Of a stretch of 64,000 nt of DNA, positions 27,870-36,374 are shown piece by piece; within the stretch, counting starts at the first letter, position 1; every line of letters starts with the position of its first letter. The stretch lies in the NCBI RefSeq assembly GCF_014349105.1, contig NZ_JACSJI010000011.1:1-64000 (forward strand). Reading direction: 5' to 3'. The position numbers were made by a program, and so were the translations under genes. The DNA comes from Caulobacter sp. 17J80-11. GTDB taxonomy: Bacteria > Pseudomonadota > Alphaproteobacteria > Caulobacterales > Caulobacteraceae. The notes beneath the pieces are model-generated. The model did no database searches. It was not told where the DNA came from and was given only the letters and a program-made list of their open reading frames with translations.

Positions 27870-29747
27870 TCAGCAGCCGAAGGCGCCGGGGTCGGGGCCC
27901 TTGGCTTCCTCCTCGCTCTCGCCCTCGGTGTGGGTGACCGCGCGTTCGAGGTCGGAGCGCAGCAGGTCGTCCATGCGCGGCGAGCTCTCGCGACTGGCGA
28001 TGGCGAACCGTTCTTCGTCGCCCCACAGCGGGCGCAGCTGCTCGAACATGCGCTCGTCGTGCAGGCGGAACAGGCGCGCCGCCCGCTCGGCCCGGTACGC
28101 CCGCCAGCCGAGGCCGCGCAGGGTCTCGGCGGCCATGGCCAGGCCCCCTTCGAAGGTCTCGCGCTCGACGATGTGGGCGCCCTTGTCGAGCAGTTCGTAG
28201 GCGTGGCGGCGGTCGAAGGCGCGAGCCAGCACCTTCAGGTGCGGGAAGGTCTCGCGTGCGATCTCGACGATCTCGGTCGCCTTGTCCTTGTCGCCGACGG
28301 CCACGACGATGACCTTGGCGCGCTCGGCCCCGGCGGCGCGCAGCAGATCCAGGCGCGCGCCGTCGCCGTAATAGACCCGCCGGCCGAAGCGGCGCAGCAG
28401 CTCGATCTGCTCGACCGAGTTCTCCAGCACCGAAGTGGTGAAGCCGTTGGCGGTCAGCACGCGGCCGACGATCTGGCCGAACCGGCCGAAGCCGATCACC
28501 AAGGCGTCGGGGGTCTCCTCCTCGAAGGCGTTGACCGGCTCGGCGCCCGCGCGGGCCGGCGTGCGCGCCAACTGTTCCCAGGCGGTCAGCGCCACCGGCG
28601 TCGCGGCCATGGACAGGGCCACCGCTGCGGTCAGCAGGGCCGCGAGGTCGGCCCCCAGCACGTGCGCCGTCACCGCGAAGCTCAGCAGGACGAACGCGAA
28701 CTCGCCGCCCTGGGCGAGGGCGACCGCGGCCGTGCCGGCGTCGCGCCAGGGCCCGCGGAACAGCAGGCCGAGGCCGAACATGACCAGCCCCTTCAGGGCC
28801 ATCACGCCCAGCACGACGAGGGCGAGGTCGACGGGGCGCGACAGCACCAGTGGCACGTTCAGGCCGGCGCCGACGGTGATGAAGAACAGGCCGAGCAGCA
28901 GGCCGCGGAACGGCTCGATGTCGGTCTCCAGCTCGCGGCGGAATTCGCTCTCGGCCAGCACCACGCCGGCCAGGAAGGCGCCCAGCGCGGGCGACATGCC
29001 GACCAGCTGCATCAGCAGCGCCGCGCCCACCACGAGCAGCAGGGCGAAGGCGGTGAAGGCTTCGCGCAAGCCGGCGCGGGCGATGTAGCGGAACACCGGC
29101 TGGGTCAGGTAGCGGCCGCCGACGACCAGGGCCAGGACCGCGCCGAGCACCGCCAGGCCTTGGGCCCAGGCCGGCCAGTCGCCGATCAGATTGATGCCGT
29201 GGGCGGCGGCCTCGGCGTCGTGCACGGCGGCGGCGCCGCCCACCGCGAGCAGCGGCAGGAAGGCTAACAGCGGGATGACCGCAAGGTCCTGGAACAGCAG
29301 GACGCCGAACACCGCCAGGCCGACCGGCCCGCGCCGCAGGCCCTTCTCGTCCAGCAACTGCAGCACGATGGCGGTGGAGGACAGGGCCAGGATCAGCCCC
29401 GTGGCGATCGCCTCGCGGCCCGTCAGGCCCAGCACGACCGCGCCGGCGGCCAGGGCCGCGCCCACCGCCAGCATCTGCGCCAGGCCGAGGCCGAAGATCG
29501 CCCGGCGGAGGTTCCAGAGCAGGGCGGGGCGCAGCTCGAGCCCGATCAGGAACAGCAGGATGACCACGCCGAACTCGCTGGCCCGGCGCACGTCTTCGAT
29601 TGCGCCGACCAGTTTCAGGACGTGCGGTCCGATCACCACGCCGGCGACGAGGTAGCCCAGCACCGAGCCGAGGCCCAAACGCTTGGCGGCCGGGCCCGAC
29701 ACGACGGCGGCGGCGAGATAGACGAAAATCTGGGTCAGGACGGTCAT
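27870..29747 (-). CDS. kefC: Glutathione-regulated potassium-efflux antiporter, KefB/KefC type
   Basis: A 625-residue CPA2 transporter. About the first 385 residues form a dozen transmembrane helices with family motifs (LGYLVAGVVIGPHVL, FGVVILLFLIGLELRP, ALGAFLAGVVLAESEFR). The C-terminal cytosolic part has the KTN/RCK nucleotide-binding domain VIGFGRFGQIVGRVL near 415. It exports K+ in exchange for H+ and in Kef systems is gated by glutathione adducts to protect against electrophiles. It follows the KefF-like gene with only 3 bases between, which strengthens the Kef assignment. Confidence 0.92.
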   Translation of the reverse strand: MTVLTQIFVYLAAAVVSGPAAKRLGLGSVLGYLVAGVVIGPHVLKLVGAIEDVRRASEFGVVILLFLIGLELRPALLWNLRRAIFGLGLAQMLAVGAALAAGAVVLGLTGREAIATGLILALSSTAIVLQLLDEKGLRRGPVGLAVFGVLLFQDLAVIPLLAFLPLLAVGGAAAVHDAEAAAHGINLIGDWPAWAQGLAVLGAVLALVVGGRYLTQPVFRYIARAGLREAFTAFALLLVVGAALLMQLVGMSPALGAFLAGVVLAESEFRRELETDIEPFRGLLLGLFFITVGAGLNVPLVLSRPVDLALVVLGVMALKGLVMFGLGLLFRGPWRDAGTAAVALAQGGEFAFVLLSFAVTAHVLGADLAALLTAAVALSMAATPVALTAWEQLARTPARAGAEPVNAFEEETPDALVIGFGRFGQIVGRVLTANGFTTSVLENSVEQIELLRRFGRRVYYGDGARLDLLRAAGAERAKVIVVAVGDKDKATEIVEIARETFPHLKVLARAFDRRHAYELLDKGAHIVERETFEGGLAMAAETLRGLGWRAYRAERAARLFRLHDERMFEQLRPLWGDEERFAIASRESSPRMDDLLRSDLERAVTHTEGESEEEAKGPDPGAFGC

Positions 29748-29750
29748 GGT

Positions 29751-30329
29751 TCAGCCGTCCGTGGGTAGGGTGCGGGCGATCTGGGCGGCGAGTTCGGACA
29801 GCCGGTCGCGATAGGCCTCGGCGTTCCGGCGCAGGCCGTCGTCGCCGGCCGCGTCCTCGCCGAACACCACGAACGGCTCGGCCCATTTCAGGCCGCAGTA
29901 GCGGGCGGTCTGCTCGAAGGGGCGCAGGAATTCGGTCAGGCTGAAGCGGTAGTCGCCCTCGGGCGTGAAGTCCGCCGCCGACGCCGAGGTCGAGATCACG
30001 CACAACAGGGTCTTGCCCCGCAGGGCGACGCCGCGCGGGCCGTAGGCGAAGCCCTTCAGCCAGACCGCGTCGATCCACTCCTTCAGCAGCGAGGGCGCGG
30101 AATACCAGAACAGCGGGAACTGCAGGACGATGAGGTCGTGCTCCAGCAGCAGCTTCTGCTCGGTGCGCACGTCCACGGTGAAGTCGGGATAGAGCTCGTA
30201 GAGGTCGCGCAGGGTGACGCCGGGCAGGGCCTGCGCCGCATCGGCCAGGGCCGGGTTCATGCGCGCGCGTTCCAGCGCCGGGTGGGCGAGCACGAGCAGC
30301 GTGCGGGCGGTGTCGTCCTGGCCGGGCAT
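29751..30329 (-). CDS. kefF: KefF-type NAD(P)H-quinone oxidoreductase, ancillary to Kef
   Basis: A 192-residue flavodoxin-fold protein with LVLAHPALERARMN, LLEHDLIVLQFPLFWYSAPSLLKEW (shown in part) and VWLKGFAYG. These are signatures of the NQO/KefF/MdaB family that binds FMN and reduces quinones and other electrophiles. KefF physically activates KefC, and the two genes are separated by 3 bases here. The N-terminus carries a short extension (MPGQDDTARTL). Confidence 0.88.
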   Translation of the reverse strand: MPGQDDTARTLLVLAHPALERARMNPALADAAQALPGVTLRDLYELYPDFTVDVRTEQKLLLEHDLIVLQFPLFWYSAPSLLKEWIDAVWLKGFAYGPRGVALRGKTLLCVISTSASAADFTPEGDYRFSLTEFLRPFEQTARYCGLKWAEPFVVFGEDAAGDDGLRRNAEAYRDRLSELAAQIARTLPTDG

Positions 30330-30410
30330 GAGGGCCCCATGTAGGGCAGGGGCCGGGCCCGGAGCAAGCCGCCGACCGAACGGGGTTCCCGCCGGCGGCC
30401 CGCCCAGTGC

Positions 30411-30674
30411 TCAGTGGATGAAGTCGATCCGCGGCTGGCCCACCACCCCGGCCTTGCTCATGGCCGAGCGCAGGTCGTCCGACTGCGCCCAGCTGCGCGC
30501 CTGCGCCTCGTCGGCGACCTCGAACAGGATGACGACGTCGTTCGGATCGTCGGCCTTGCGGAACACTTCGCCGCCGCTGATGCCGGCCGCCTTGCGGCTG
30601 GGCGCATGGTTGTCATAGCCGGGCCGCCAGGCGTCGTAGTCCTTCACCTTGTGGTGGATCACCATCTGAGTCAT
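30411..30674 (-). CDS. Small ABM/cyclase-like ferredoxin-fold protein
   Basis: An 87-residue protein starting at ATG 30674 with GGAGG seven bases upstream. The pattern VIHHKVKDYDAWRPGYDNH, VVILFEVADEAQARSWAQS (shown in parts) resembles small dimeric alpha-beta barrel proteins of the antibiotic-biosynthesis-monooxygenase/DUF1330-like group often annotated as cyclase. No catalytic residues can be named. A frame running further upstream to 31178 is not supported. Confidence 0.75.
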   Translation of the reverse strand: MTQMVIHHKVKDYDAWRPGYDNHAPSRKAAGISGGEVFRKADDPNDVVILFEVADEAQARSWAQSDDLRSAMSKAGVVGQPRIDFIH

Positions 30675-30758
30675 CGGGCGCCTCCGTAAGATCGCCGCCC
30701 GAACCGCCGTCGAGCGAACGGCGTTCCCGCCGCCGCTCGGTCGCCGTATGCTGGCGAC

Positions 30759-31208
30759 ATGCAGCTGCGCCGCGCCCACAGCGAGGACCTCGCCCGCGTC
30801 ATCGAGATCTGGGACGACGCGGTGCGCGCCACCCACGACTTCCTGACCGACGCGGACGTTCGGTTCTACCTGCCGATCGTGCGCGACCAGTATCTGCCCT
30901 ACGCCGAGGTCTGGGTCGCCGAGGGGGACGCAGGCCGGCTGATCGGCTTCGTCGGCCTGACGAACGCCAAGGTGGACGCCCTGTTCGTCGACCCGGCCGC
31001 GCATCGCCGGGGGGTCGGCCGGGCGCTGCTGGCCCACGCCTTCGAACTGAAGGGACCGCTGGCGGTGGACGTCAACGAAGAGAACCATCCGGCGCGGGCC
31101 TTCTACGCCCGGCTGGGATTTCGCGAAGTGGGCCGCTCGGCCACCGACGCGGCCGGCAAGCCCCACCCGCTGATCCACCTGACCTCGGACGGGGAGGGGC
31201 TGGTCTGA
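30759..31208 (+). CDS. GNAT family N-acetyltransferase
   Basis: A 149-residue acetyltransferase with the acetyl-CoA-binding motif VDPAAHRRGVGRALLAHA near residue 80 and the late NHPARAFYARLGFREVGRS. It resembles the YjaB-type small-molecule or protein acetyltransferases; the substrate is unknown. Its stop shares one base with the ATG of the YedK-like gene (TGATG), so both are likely on one transcript. Confidence 0.88.
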   Translation: MQLRRAHSEDLARVIEIWDDAVRATHDFLTDADVRFYLPIVRDQYLPYAEVWVAEGDAGRLIGFVGLTNAKVDALFVDPAAHRRGVGRALLAHAFELKGPLAVDVNEENHPARAFYARLGFREVGRSATDAAGKPHPLIHLTSDGEGLV

Positions 31209-31819
31209 TGTGCAACGCCTACGTCAACAAGGCGCCCTACCGCGCCTTCGTCGAGGCTATGGAACGGCTGGGCCTCCCGTTGCTGAAGCCCGGTCCCGAG
31301 GCGGCGCCGAACCTGGCGGAGCAGGACCCCGTCCGGCCCACCGACACCGCCCCGGTGATCCGCGCGATCCCGGGCGGGACGGAGCTGGCCATGCTGCGCT
31401 GGGGCTTTGCGCCCGGCCGGCCGAAGGCGGGGCCGGTGATCAACTTCCGCTCGGAGGGCCGGCGGTTCGGCAGCGGTCGCTGCCTGGTGCCAGCCTCGGC
31501 CTTCTACGAGTTCACCGGCGCGAAGTACCCGAAGACCCGCTGGCGGTTCACGGCGGCCGACGCCGACTGGTTCTGCTTCGCCGGCCTGTGGCGGCCGGCG
31601 GAGGGCGAGGTGGGCGAGAGCTTCACCCTGCTGACCACGGCGCCCGGGCCGGACGTCGCGCCCTATCACGACCGCCAACCGGTCGTGCTGGGCCAGAGCG
31701 CCTGGGCGGCGTGGCTGGACCCGTCGGTCGACGGCGGCGAGCTGCTGAAGCCTTCGCCCGCCGGGGCGCTCCGCGTCGAGGAAGCGCCGCAGCAGGCGAC
31801 GGCGGGCACGCTGCTCTAG
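31208..31819 (+). CDS. YedK/HMCES (SRAP) family abasic-site-processing protein
   Basis: A 203-residue SRAP protein beginning MCNAY, which exposes the catalytic Cys2 that forms a thiazolidine crosslink with abasic sites in single-stranded DNA. Other family positions seen are NFRSEG (usually NARSET-like), CLVPASAFYEF with the active-site Glu, and the late His in YHDRQPVVL. The active-site set Cys2, Glu and His is complete although the surrounding motifs diverge. Coupled to the upstream GNAT gene. Confidence 0.88.
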   Translation: MCNAYVNKAPYRAFVEAMERLGLPLLKPGPEAAPNLAEQDPVRPTDTAPVIRAIPGGTELAMLRWGFAPGRPKAGPVINFRSEGRRFGSGRCLVPASAFYEFTGAKYPKTRWRFTAADADWFCFAGLWRPAEGEVGESFTLLTTAPGPDVAPYHDRQPVVLGQSAWAAWLDPSVDGGELLKPSPAGALRVEEAPQQATAGTLL

Positions 31820-31823
31820 GGGC

Positions 31824-32411
31824 TCAGGCCGGCAGCTTGTGCTTCTTCAACCGGAAGGCGAAGCCCACGAAGCTGATCCCCGCCACGATCGCCGCGGCGC
31901 CGATCATCCAGATCACCGCCAGGGCGCCGACGCCCGGGCGCGCGATCATGGCGATGCCGAACAGCACCCACAGCACGCCGGTGAGGATCAGCAGCCACTC
32001 GCCCTGGATCTCCTTGCGCAGCCGGATGCCGCCCCAGATCTCCAGCACGCCGACGACGATCGCCCAGACGGCGATGTAGAGCAGCAGGGCCCCGGCCACG
32101 GCCACGGGATTGAGCACCGCCAGCACGCCGATGGCGACGCCGGCCAGGCCCACCACCGCCAGCCACCAGCGCGGGGTCACGCGCCCGCCCCGGCCGGTGA
32201 TCGCCGCCCACAGGGCCAGCGCGCCGTCCACGAAGGCGAAGGCGCCCCAGACCACGGTCAGGGTCAGAAGCGTGAGGCCCGGCAGGACGAAGGCCAGGAT
32301 CCCGAAGATGATGGCGGCGATGCCGCGCAGCAGCAGGACCCACCAGTTCTGGGCCAGCGGCTGCAGCATGGCGTCGACGAGAGGGGCGGGAGAGCCGGTG
32401 TGCACGGTCAT
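31824..32411 (-). CDS. HdeD family acid-resistance-type membrane protein
   Basis: A 195-residue protein with six hydrophobic helices and the HdeD-type repeats WWVLLLRGIAAIIFGILAF and WLLILTGVLWVLFGIAM (each shown in part). Start ATG 32411 has AGGAGG six bases upstream; an in-frame extension to 32465 is unlikely. HdeD proteins are stress-induced inner-membrane proteins. A possible EcfG-type general stress promoter faces it in the 167-base gap before the TonB-dependent receptor gene. Confidence 0.88.
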   Translation of the reverse strand: MTVHTGSPAPLVDAMLQPLAQNWWVLLLRGIAAIIFGILAFVLPGLTLLTLTVVWGAFAFVDGALALWAAITGRGGRVTPRWWLAVVGLAGVAIGVLAVLNPVAVAGALLLYIAVWAIVVGVLEIWGGIRLRKEIQGEWLLILTGVLWVLFGIAMIARPGVGALAVIWMIGAAAIVAGISFVGFAFRLKKHKLPA

Positions 32412-32450
32412 GGCGTGCCTCCTTGAAGCGGGGCGCCGCCGTCCGCGGAG

Positions 32451-32547
32451 AACGGGCGCCCCCACGCAGGTTCGAGTACCGGTCGCTCGCGCATGTTGTT
32501 CCCCACCGGAGCCGTGGCCGGGGAACCTGCGAACAGGCTTGGCTGTT
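32451..32547. promoter_or_regulatory. Inverted repeat forming two back-to-back EcfG-like promoter elements
   Basis: CGCAGGTTC at 32465-32473 and GAACCTGCG at 32523-32531 are perfect inverted copies. On the plus strand GGAAC-N17-TGTT (32522-32547) and on the minus strand CGAAC-N14/15-CGTT (32474-32451) resemble the GGAAC-N16/17-CGTT promoter of the alphaproteobacterial general stress sigma factor, facing the TonB receptor and the HdeD gene respectively. Neither is a full match, so this is a suggestion. Confidence 0.35.
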
Positions 32548-32578
32548 CAGCAAGCTGAGCCGTTCGGGGGGGCGAAGC

Positions 32579-34606
32579 ATGGACTACACCTCAGCGCCGC
32601 CGGCCCCCGAGGCGGTCGAGACGGTGGTGGTCCTAGCGCCCCGGCCGACGCCCAATCCCGGCGACGCCGCCTTTTCGATCATCCGCCTGGACGTCGCCGA
32701 CCTGACCATCGGGCCGCGCGTCGACGACGCCCTCAAGCAGGTGCCGGGCGTGTCGCTGTTCCGGCGCACCGACAGCGGCGGGGCCAACGCCACGATTCAG
32801 GGGCTGTCCTTGCGCGCGCTCGGGCCGACCGGCGCCGGGCGCGCCCTGGTGACCCTGGACGGCGTCCCCCAGAACGATCCGTTCGGCGGCTGGGTGATCT
32901 GGGCGGCCCTGCCCCCGGAGAGCCTGGAGAGCGCGTCGGTGGTCCGCGGGGCGGGGGCTGGACCTTACGGCGCGGGCGCCCTGACCGGGGTGGTGACCCT
33001 GGACGAGGTCTCCGGCCAGCCCGGCGCCTATACCTTCGACGTGGCGGGCGGCGAGCTGGGTTCCGCCCGCGCGGCGGGCGTGCTGCAGGCGCCGCTGGGC
33101 GCGGCGGTGCTGATGCTGGCCGGGGCCGGCGAGCGCGCCGACGGTTGGATACCGGTGCGGGCCGGCCGCGGCGCGGCCGACACCCTGGTGGATATGGAGG
33201 CCTGGAGCGTGGCGGCCCGCCTGGACGCGCCGCTCGGGCCGGCGACGGCCGCCCTTCGCGTCGGCGCCTACGAGGAGGCCAAGGGCGCCGGGCTGGTCGG
33301 GGCGAACTCGCGCGCCAGCGGCGCCGTGGCCAGCCTCGCGGCCGGCGCGCCGCCGGACGAGGATCGGCTGGGCTGGCGTGTGCAGGCCTGGGTGCGCGAC
33401 ACCGACCTGGTCAACCGCTCGGTCGCGGTCGGGGCGGCCCGCGCCTTCACCACGCCGGCCAACGATCAGTACGCCACGCCGGCCCTGGGCTGGGGCGTGA
33501 ACGCAGCGGTGGGCGGCGGCGACGGCGGCGTGACCTGGGAGGCCGGGCTGGACGCGCGGTTCGCGGACGGCGAGTCGCAGGAGCGCTTCCGCTTCGTCGG
33601 CGGGACCTTCACCCGCGATCGCCGCGCGGGCGGCCGGCAGAGCGTGGCGGGGGCCTATGTCGACGGCGCCTGGCGCAGCGGGCCGTGGCTGCTGGCCGGC
33701 GGCGCGCGGCTGGACGGCTGGGCCAGCACCGACGGCAGCCGGGTGGAGCGCGACCGGGCGACCGGCGCGGTCCTGCTCGACGACCGGCCGCCGGACCGCG
33801 ACGGAACGGTGCCGACCGCGCGGCTGGGGATCCGGCGCGACCTGTCGGAAACCGTCTACCTGCGCGTGGCGACCTACGCCGGCTTCCGGCCGCCGACCCT
33901 GAACGAGCTGCACCGGCCGTTCCGGGTCGGCAACGACATCACAGAGGCGAACGCGGCGCTGGAGCCGGAGCGGTTGTACGGCGCGGAGCTGGGGACCGGC
34001 GGCGTCTTCGGGGGCGGCGGCTGGGCCCTGACCGCGTTCTGGAACCGGTTGGACGATCCGGTGACCAACGTCACCATCGGCTTCGGGCCGGGCACGTTCC
34101 CGCGCGCCGGCTTCATCCCCGCCGGCGGGGTGCTGCGCGAGCGGCGCAACGCCGGCGCGATCGACGCCATTGGCGTCGAGGGTGAGATCGCCCGCGACAT
34201 CGCCCCGGGCCTCAGCCTGCGCGCCGCCTTAGGCTTCACCGACGCCGAGGTCGACGGCGGGGCCGCCGCGCCGCAGCTGACCGGCAAGCGTCCGGCCCAG
34301 GCGCCGCAGTGGACGGTCACCGCCGGCGCCCTCTGGCAGGCCACGTCGCGGCTGCAAGCGCAGGCCGCCGTGCGTTACGAGAGCCTGCGGTTCGAGGACG
34401 ACCTCAACACGCGTCGCCTCGCTCCGGCGCTCGGCGTCGACGCGCAGCTGACCTGGAGCCTGACCGACGTGGCCAGCTTGTGGCTCGCCGCCGACAACGT
34501 GTTCGACGCCGCCATCGAGACCGGCGAGACCGCCGACGGGATCGAGAGCTTCGGGCCGCCTCGGGCCCTGCGCGTCGGTCTTAGCCTGCGCTCGCCCGGA
34601 TCCTGA
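32579..34606 (+). CDS. TonB-dependent outer-membrane receptor, no visible signal peptide
   Basis: About 675 residues from ATG 32579. A TonB-box-like ETVVV is followed by the plug domain (ALKQVPGVSLFRR, NATIQGLSLRAL, RALVTLDGVPQNDPFGGW, VVRGAGAGPYGAGALTGVV in pieces) and a long beta barrel with FRPPTLNELHRPFRVGN near 440 and a penultimate LWLAADNVFD. The expected Sec signal peptide is absent: neither the ATG 32579 frame nor its upstream extension to 32423 encodes one. The C-terminus lacks the usual final aromatic residue. It converges on the quinoprotein operon (6-base gap), which suggests uptake of a cofactor or metal such as a lanthanide, but this is inference from position. Confidence 0.82.
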   Translation: MDYTSAPPAPEAVETVVVLAPRPTPNPGDAAFSIIRLDVADLTIGPRVDDALKQVPGVSLFRRTDSGGANATIQGLSLRALGPTGAGRALVTLDGVPQNDPFGGWVIWAALPPESLESASVVRGAGAGPYGAGALTGVVTLDEVSGQPGAYTFDVAGGELGSARAAGVLQAPLGAAVLMLAGAGERADGWIPVRAGRGAADTLVDMEAWSVAARLDAPLGPATAALRVGAYEEAKGAGLVGANSRASGAVASLAAGAPPDEDRLGWRVQAWVRDTDLVNRSVAVGAARAFTTPANDQYATPALGWGVNAAVGGGDGGVTWEAGLDARFADGESQERFRFVGGTFTRDRRAGGRQSVAGAYVDGAWRSGPWLLAGGARLDGWASTDGSRVERDRATGAVLLDDRPPDRDGTVPTARLGIRRDLSETVYLRVATYAGFRPPTLNELHRPFRVGNDITEANAALEPERLYGAELGTGGVFGGGGWALTAFWNRLDDPVTNVTIGFGPGTFPRAGFIPAGGVLRERRNAGAIDAIGVEGEIARDIAPGLSLRAALGFTDAEVDGGAAAPQLTGKRPAQAPQWTVTAGALWQATSRLQAQAAVRYESLRFEDDLNTRRLAPALGVDAQLTWSLTDVASLWLAADNVFDAAIETGETADGIESFGPPRALRVGLSLRSPGS

Positions 34607-34612
34607 GCGACC

Positions 34613-35419
34613 TCAGTCCAGGGGCACGTGGTAGTTGGCCAGGATCGCGTCGACGTCGCTCTTGCGGGCGGCCAGCACCGCTTCGATCTCGCGCAGCAGC
34701 GCCCGGTCGGTCTTGCGCACGCCCATGGACACGTCGAACACCATGGGCAGGCTCGGACCGTCCAGCCAGGGCGTGACCGGGGTGAGGGTCAGGGGCTCGG
34801 GCTGGCGCGCCGCCGACCAGCCGGCCAGCGGCCCCCAGACGACGGCCACGTCGACGTCGCCGTGCTCGACCGCCTCGACGATGCGCTCGGCCGGGGAGGG
34901 CTCGGCGTAGTCGCCATAGACCATGTAGCCGCGCACGTTCTCGGTCGCGCCGCGACGGGCCAGGGCGTGCGCGGGCGGGGTGTTGGCGCCGTCGTCGCCG
35001 ATCATCTGCACGCCGACCGTCAGCGTCTTCAGGCGCGGGTCGTCCAGGCTCTCGATCGCCAGGCCGCGGTCCTGTCGGGTCACGAACATGTAGCTCGAGC
35101 GGTAGTAGGGCCGGGTGGTGGCCAGCATCTCCAGCGAGGAGGCCACGCCCGGGACCAGGTCGCAGTCGCCCGCGTTCAGCGTGTTGCGCAGGAAGCCGCG
35201 GCGCTGGGCCCACCAGACGTAGCGGACCTCCGCGTGCAGCTCCTGGGCGACCAGCTCGATGATGCGGTTCTCGAAGCCTTCGCCCTTGTCGTTGGAGAAG
35301 GGCAGGTTGTTCGGATCGGCGCAGACGCGCAGCACGCGGGGGGCCTGGGCCGGCGTCCCGGCCTGGACGGGGGCGGGGATCGCCAGCAGGGCGGCGGCGA
35401 TGAGCGCTGAACGGATCAC
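34613..35419 (-). CDS. xoxJ: Quinoprotein-dehydrogenase-associated periplasmic binding protein (MoxJ/XoxJ type)
   Basis: A 268-residue secreted protein with a signal peptide (LIAAALLAIPAPVQA) and a type 2 periplasmic-binding fold: VLRVCADPNNLPFSNDKGEGFENRI (in part) and WWAQRRGFLRNTLNAGDCDLVPG. The strand RVCADPNNLPFS and the CDLV segment are typical of MoxJ/XoxJ proteins coded beside PQQ alcohol dehydrogenases, thought to help mature or partner the dehydrogenase rather than feed an ABC transporter. No ABC transporter genes are near. It is the last gene of the ten-gene operon; its start overlaps the beta-propeller stop (ATGA). Confidence 0.85.
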   Translation of the reverse strand: MIRSALIAAALLAIPAPVQAGTPAQAPRVLRVCADPNNLPFSNDKGEGFENRIIELVAQELHAEVRYVWWAQRRGFLRNTLNAGDCDLVPGVASSLEMLATTRPYYRSSYMFVTRQDRGLAIESLDDPRLKTLTVGVQMIGDDGANTPPAHALARRGATENVRGYMVYGDYAEPSPAERIVEAVEHGDVDVAVVWGPLAGWSAARQPEPLTLTPVTPWLDGPSLPMVFDVSMGVRKTDRALLREIEAVLAARKSDVDAILANYHVPLD

Positions 35420-36372
35420 GGCCTCACCACCACGTCCCAGGGCTTGCCGCCGACCTTCACCGTGCCGACCGTCTGGTTGGCCTTGAGATCCACGACCGAG
35501 ACGTCGCCGGACAGGCCGTTGGCGCTGTAGAGCCGGCTCTCGTCGGACGACAGGGCGATCTTCCAGGCGCGCAGGCCGACGGGGAAGTAGCGCACGATCT
35601 TCAGCGTCTTCGGGTCGACCTCCGCCACCTTGGCGTTGCGGCCCAGGGCTACGAAGGCGCGCCCGCCGTCGCGGGTGAACGCGACGCCGACCGGCTGGAT
35701 GATGTCGGCGTCGGGCTGGTCGGCGCGAAAGTCGATGTGGCCCAGGACCTTGCGGGTCTGCGGGTCGATGACGGTCAGGGTCGAGCGCGCCTCCGAGGTC
35801 ACCCAGGCCTGGCGGCCGTCCGGCGTGAAGCGCACCACCCGGGGGCGGGTGTCGACCATGACGCTGTCGATCAGGACGCCGGTGCTGGTGTCGACGAAAT
35901 GAACGGTGCTGCCGGCCTCGGAGGTGACCGCCGCCCAGCGTCCGTCGGGACTGACGGCGGTGCCTTCCGGCTCGCCGCCGACCGGCACCTCGCGGACGAT
36001 CTTCCTCGCCGTCATGTCGACTTCGGACAGTAGGGCGTCGTCCTCGTTGGCGACGTAGAGGCGCGCGCCGTCCGGGTGCAGGGCGAAGGTCTCCGGGTCG
36101 GGGCCGGACGGCAGGGCCCCGGTCACCTTGCCGGTCGACAGGTCCAGCACGTCGATGCGGTTGTCGCCGCTGGCGGCGACGTAGAGCTTAGCCCCGTCCG
36201 GGCTCAGGGCGAGGCCGCGCGGACGTTTGCCGACCGGGATGTCCGCCTTCAGGGCCTGGGTGCGTCCGTCGATGACGTGGATCACGTTCTGGGCCTCGTC
36301 CGAGACCAGCACGGTCTCGGCCGCGGCCGGGGTGGCGAGCGCGAAGAGCAGGGCGAGGGCGGGCGCTCTCAT
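35416..36372 (-). CDS. Periplasmic YVTN-type beta-propeller protein associated with PQQ-dependent oxidation
   Basis: A 318-residue protein with a signal peptide (ALALLFALATPAAA) followed by about seven repeats of the YVTN/NHL type, for example GLALSPDGAKLYVAASGDN, TFALHPDGARLYVANEDD and AVSPDGRWAAVTSEAG. Such propellers recur beside PQQ alcohol dehydrogenase and pedF/exa genes as PQQ-associated proteins of unknown mechanism. The gene starts 2 bases after the cytochrome stop and overlaps the XoxJ-type gene. Confidence 0.85.
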   Translation of the reverse strand: MRAPALALLFALATPAAAETVLVSDEAQNVIHVIDGRTQALKADIPVGKRPRGLALSPDGAKLYVAASGDNRIDVLDLSTGKVTGALPSGPDPETFALHPDGARLYVANEDDALLSEVDMTARKIVREVPVGGEPEGTAVSPDGRWAAVTSEAGSTVHFVDTSTGVLIDSVMVDTRPRVVRFTPDGRQAWVTSEARSTLTVIDPQTRKVLGHIDFRADQPDADIIQPVGVAFTRDGGRAFVALGRNAKVAEVDPKTLKIVRYFPVGLRAWKIALSSDESRLYSANGLSGDVSVVDLKANQTVGTVKVGGKPWDVVVRP

Positions 36373-36374
36373 GG

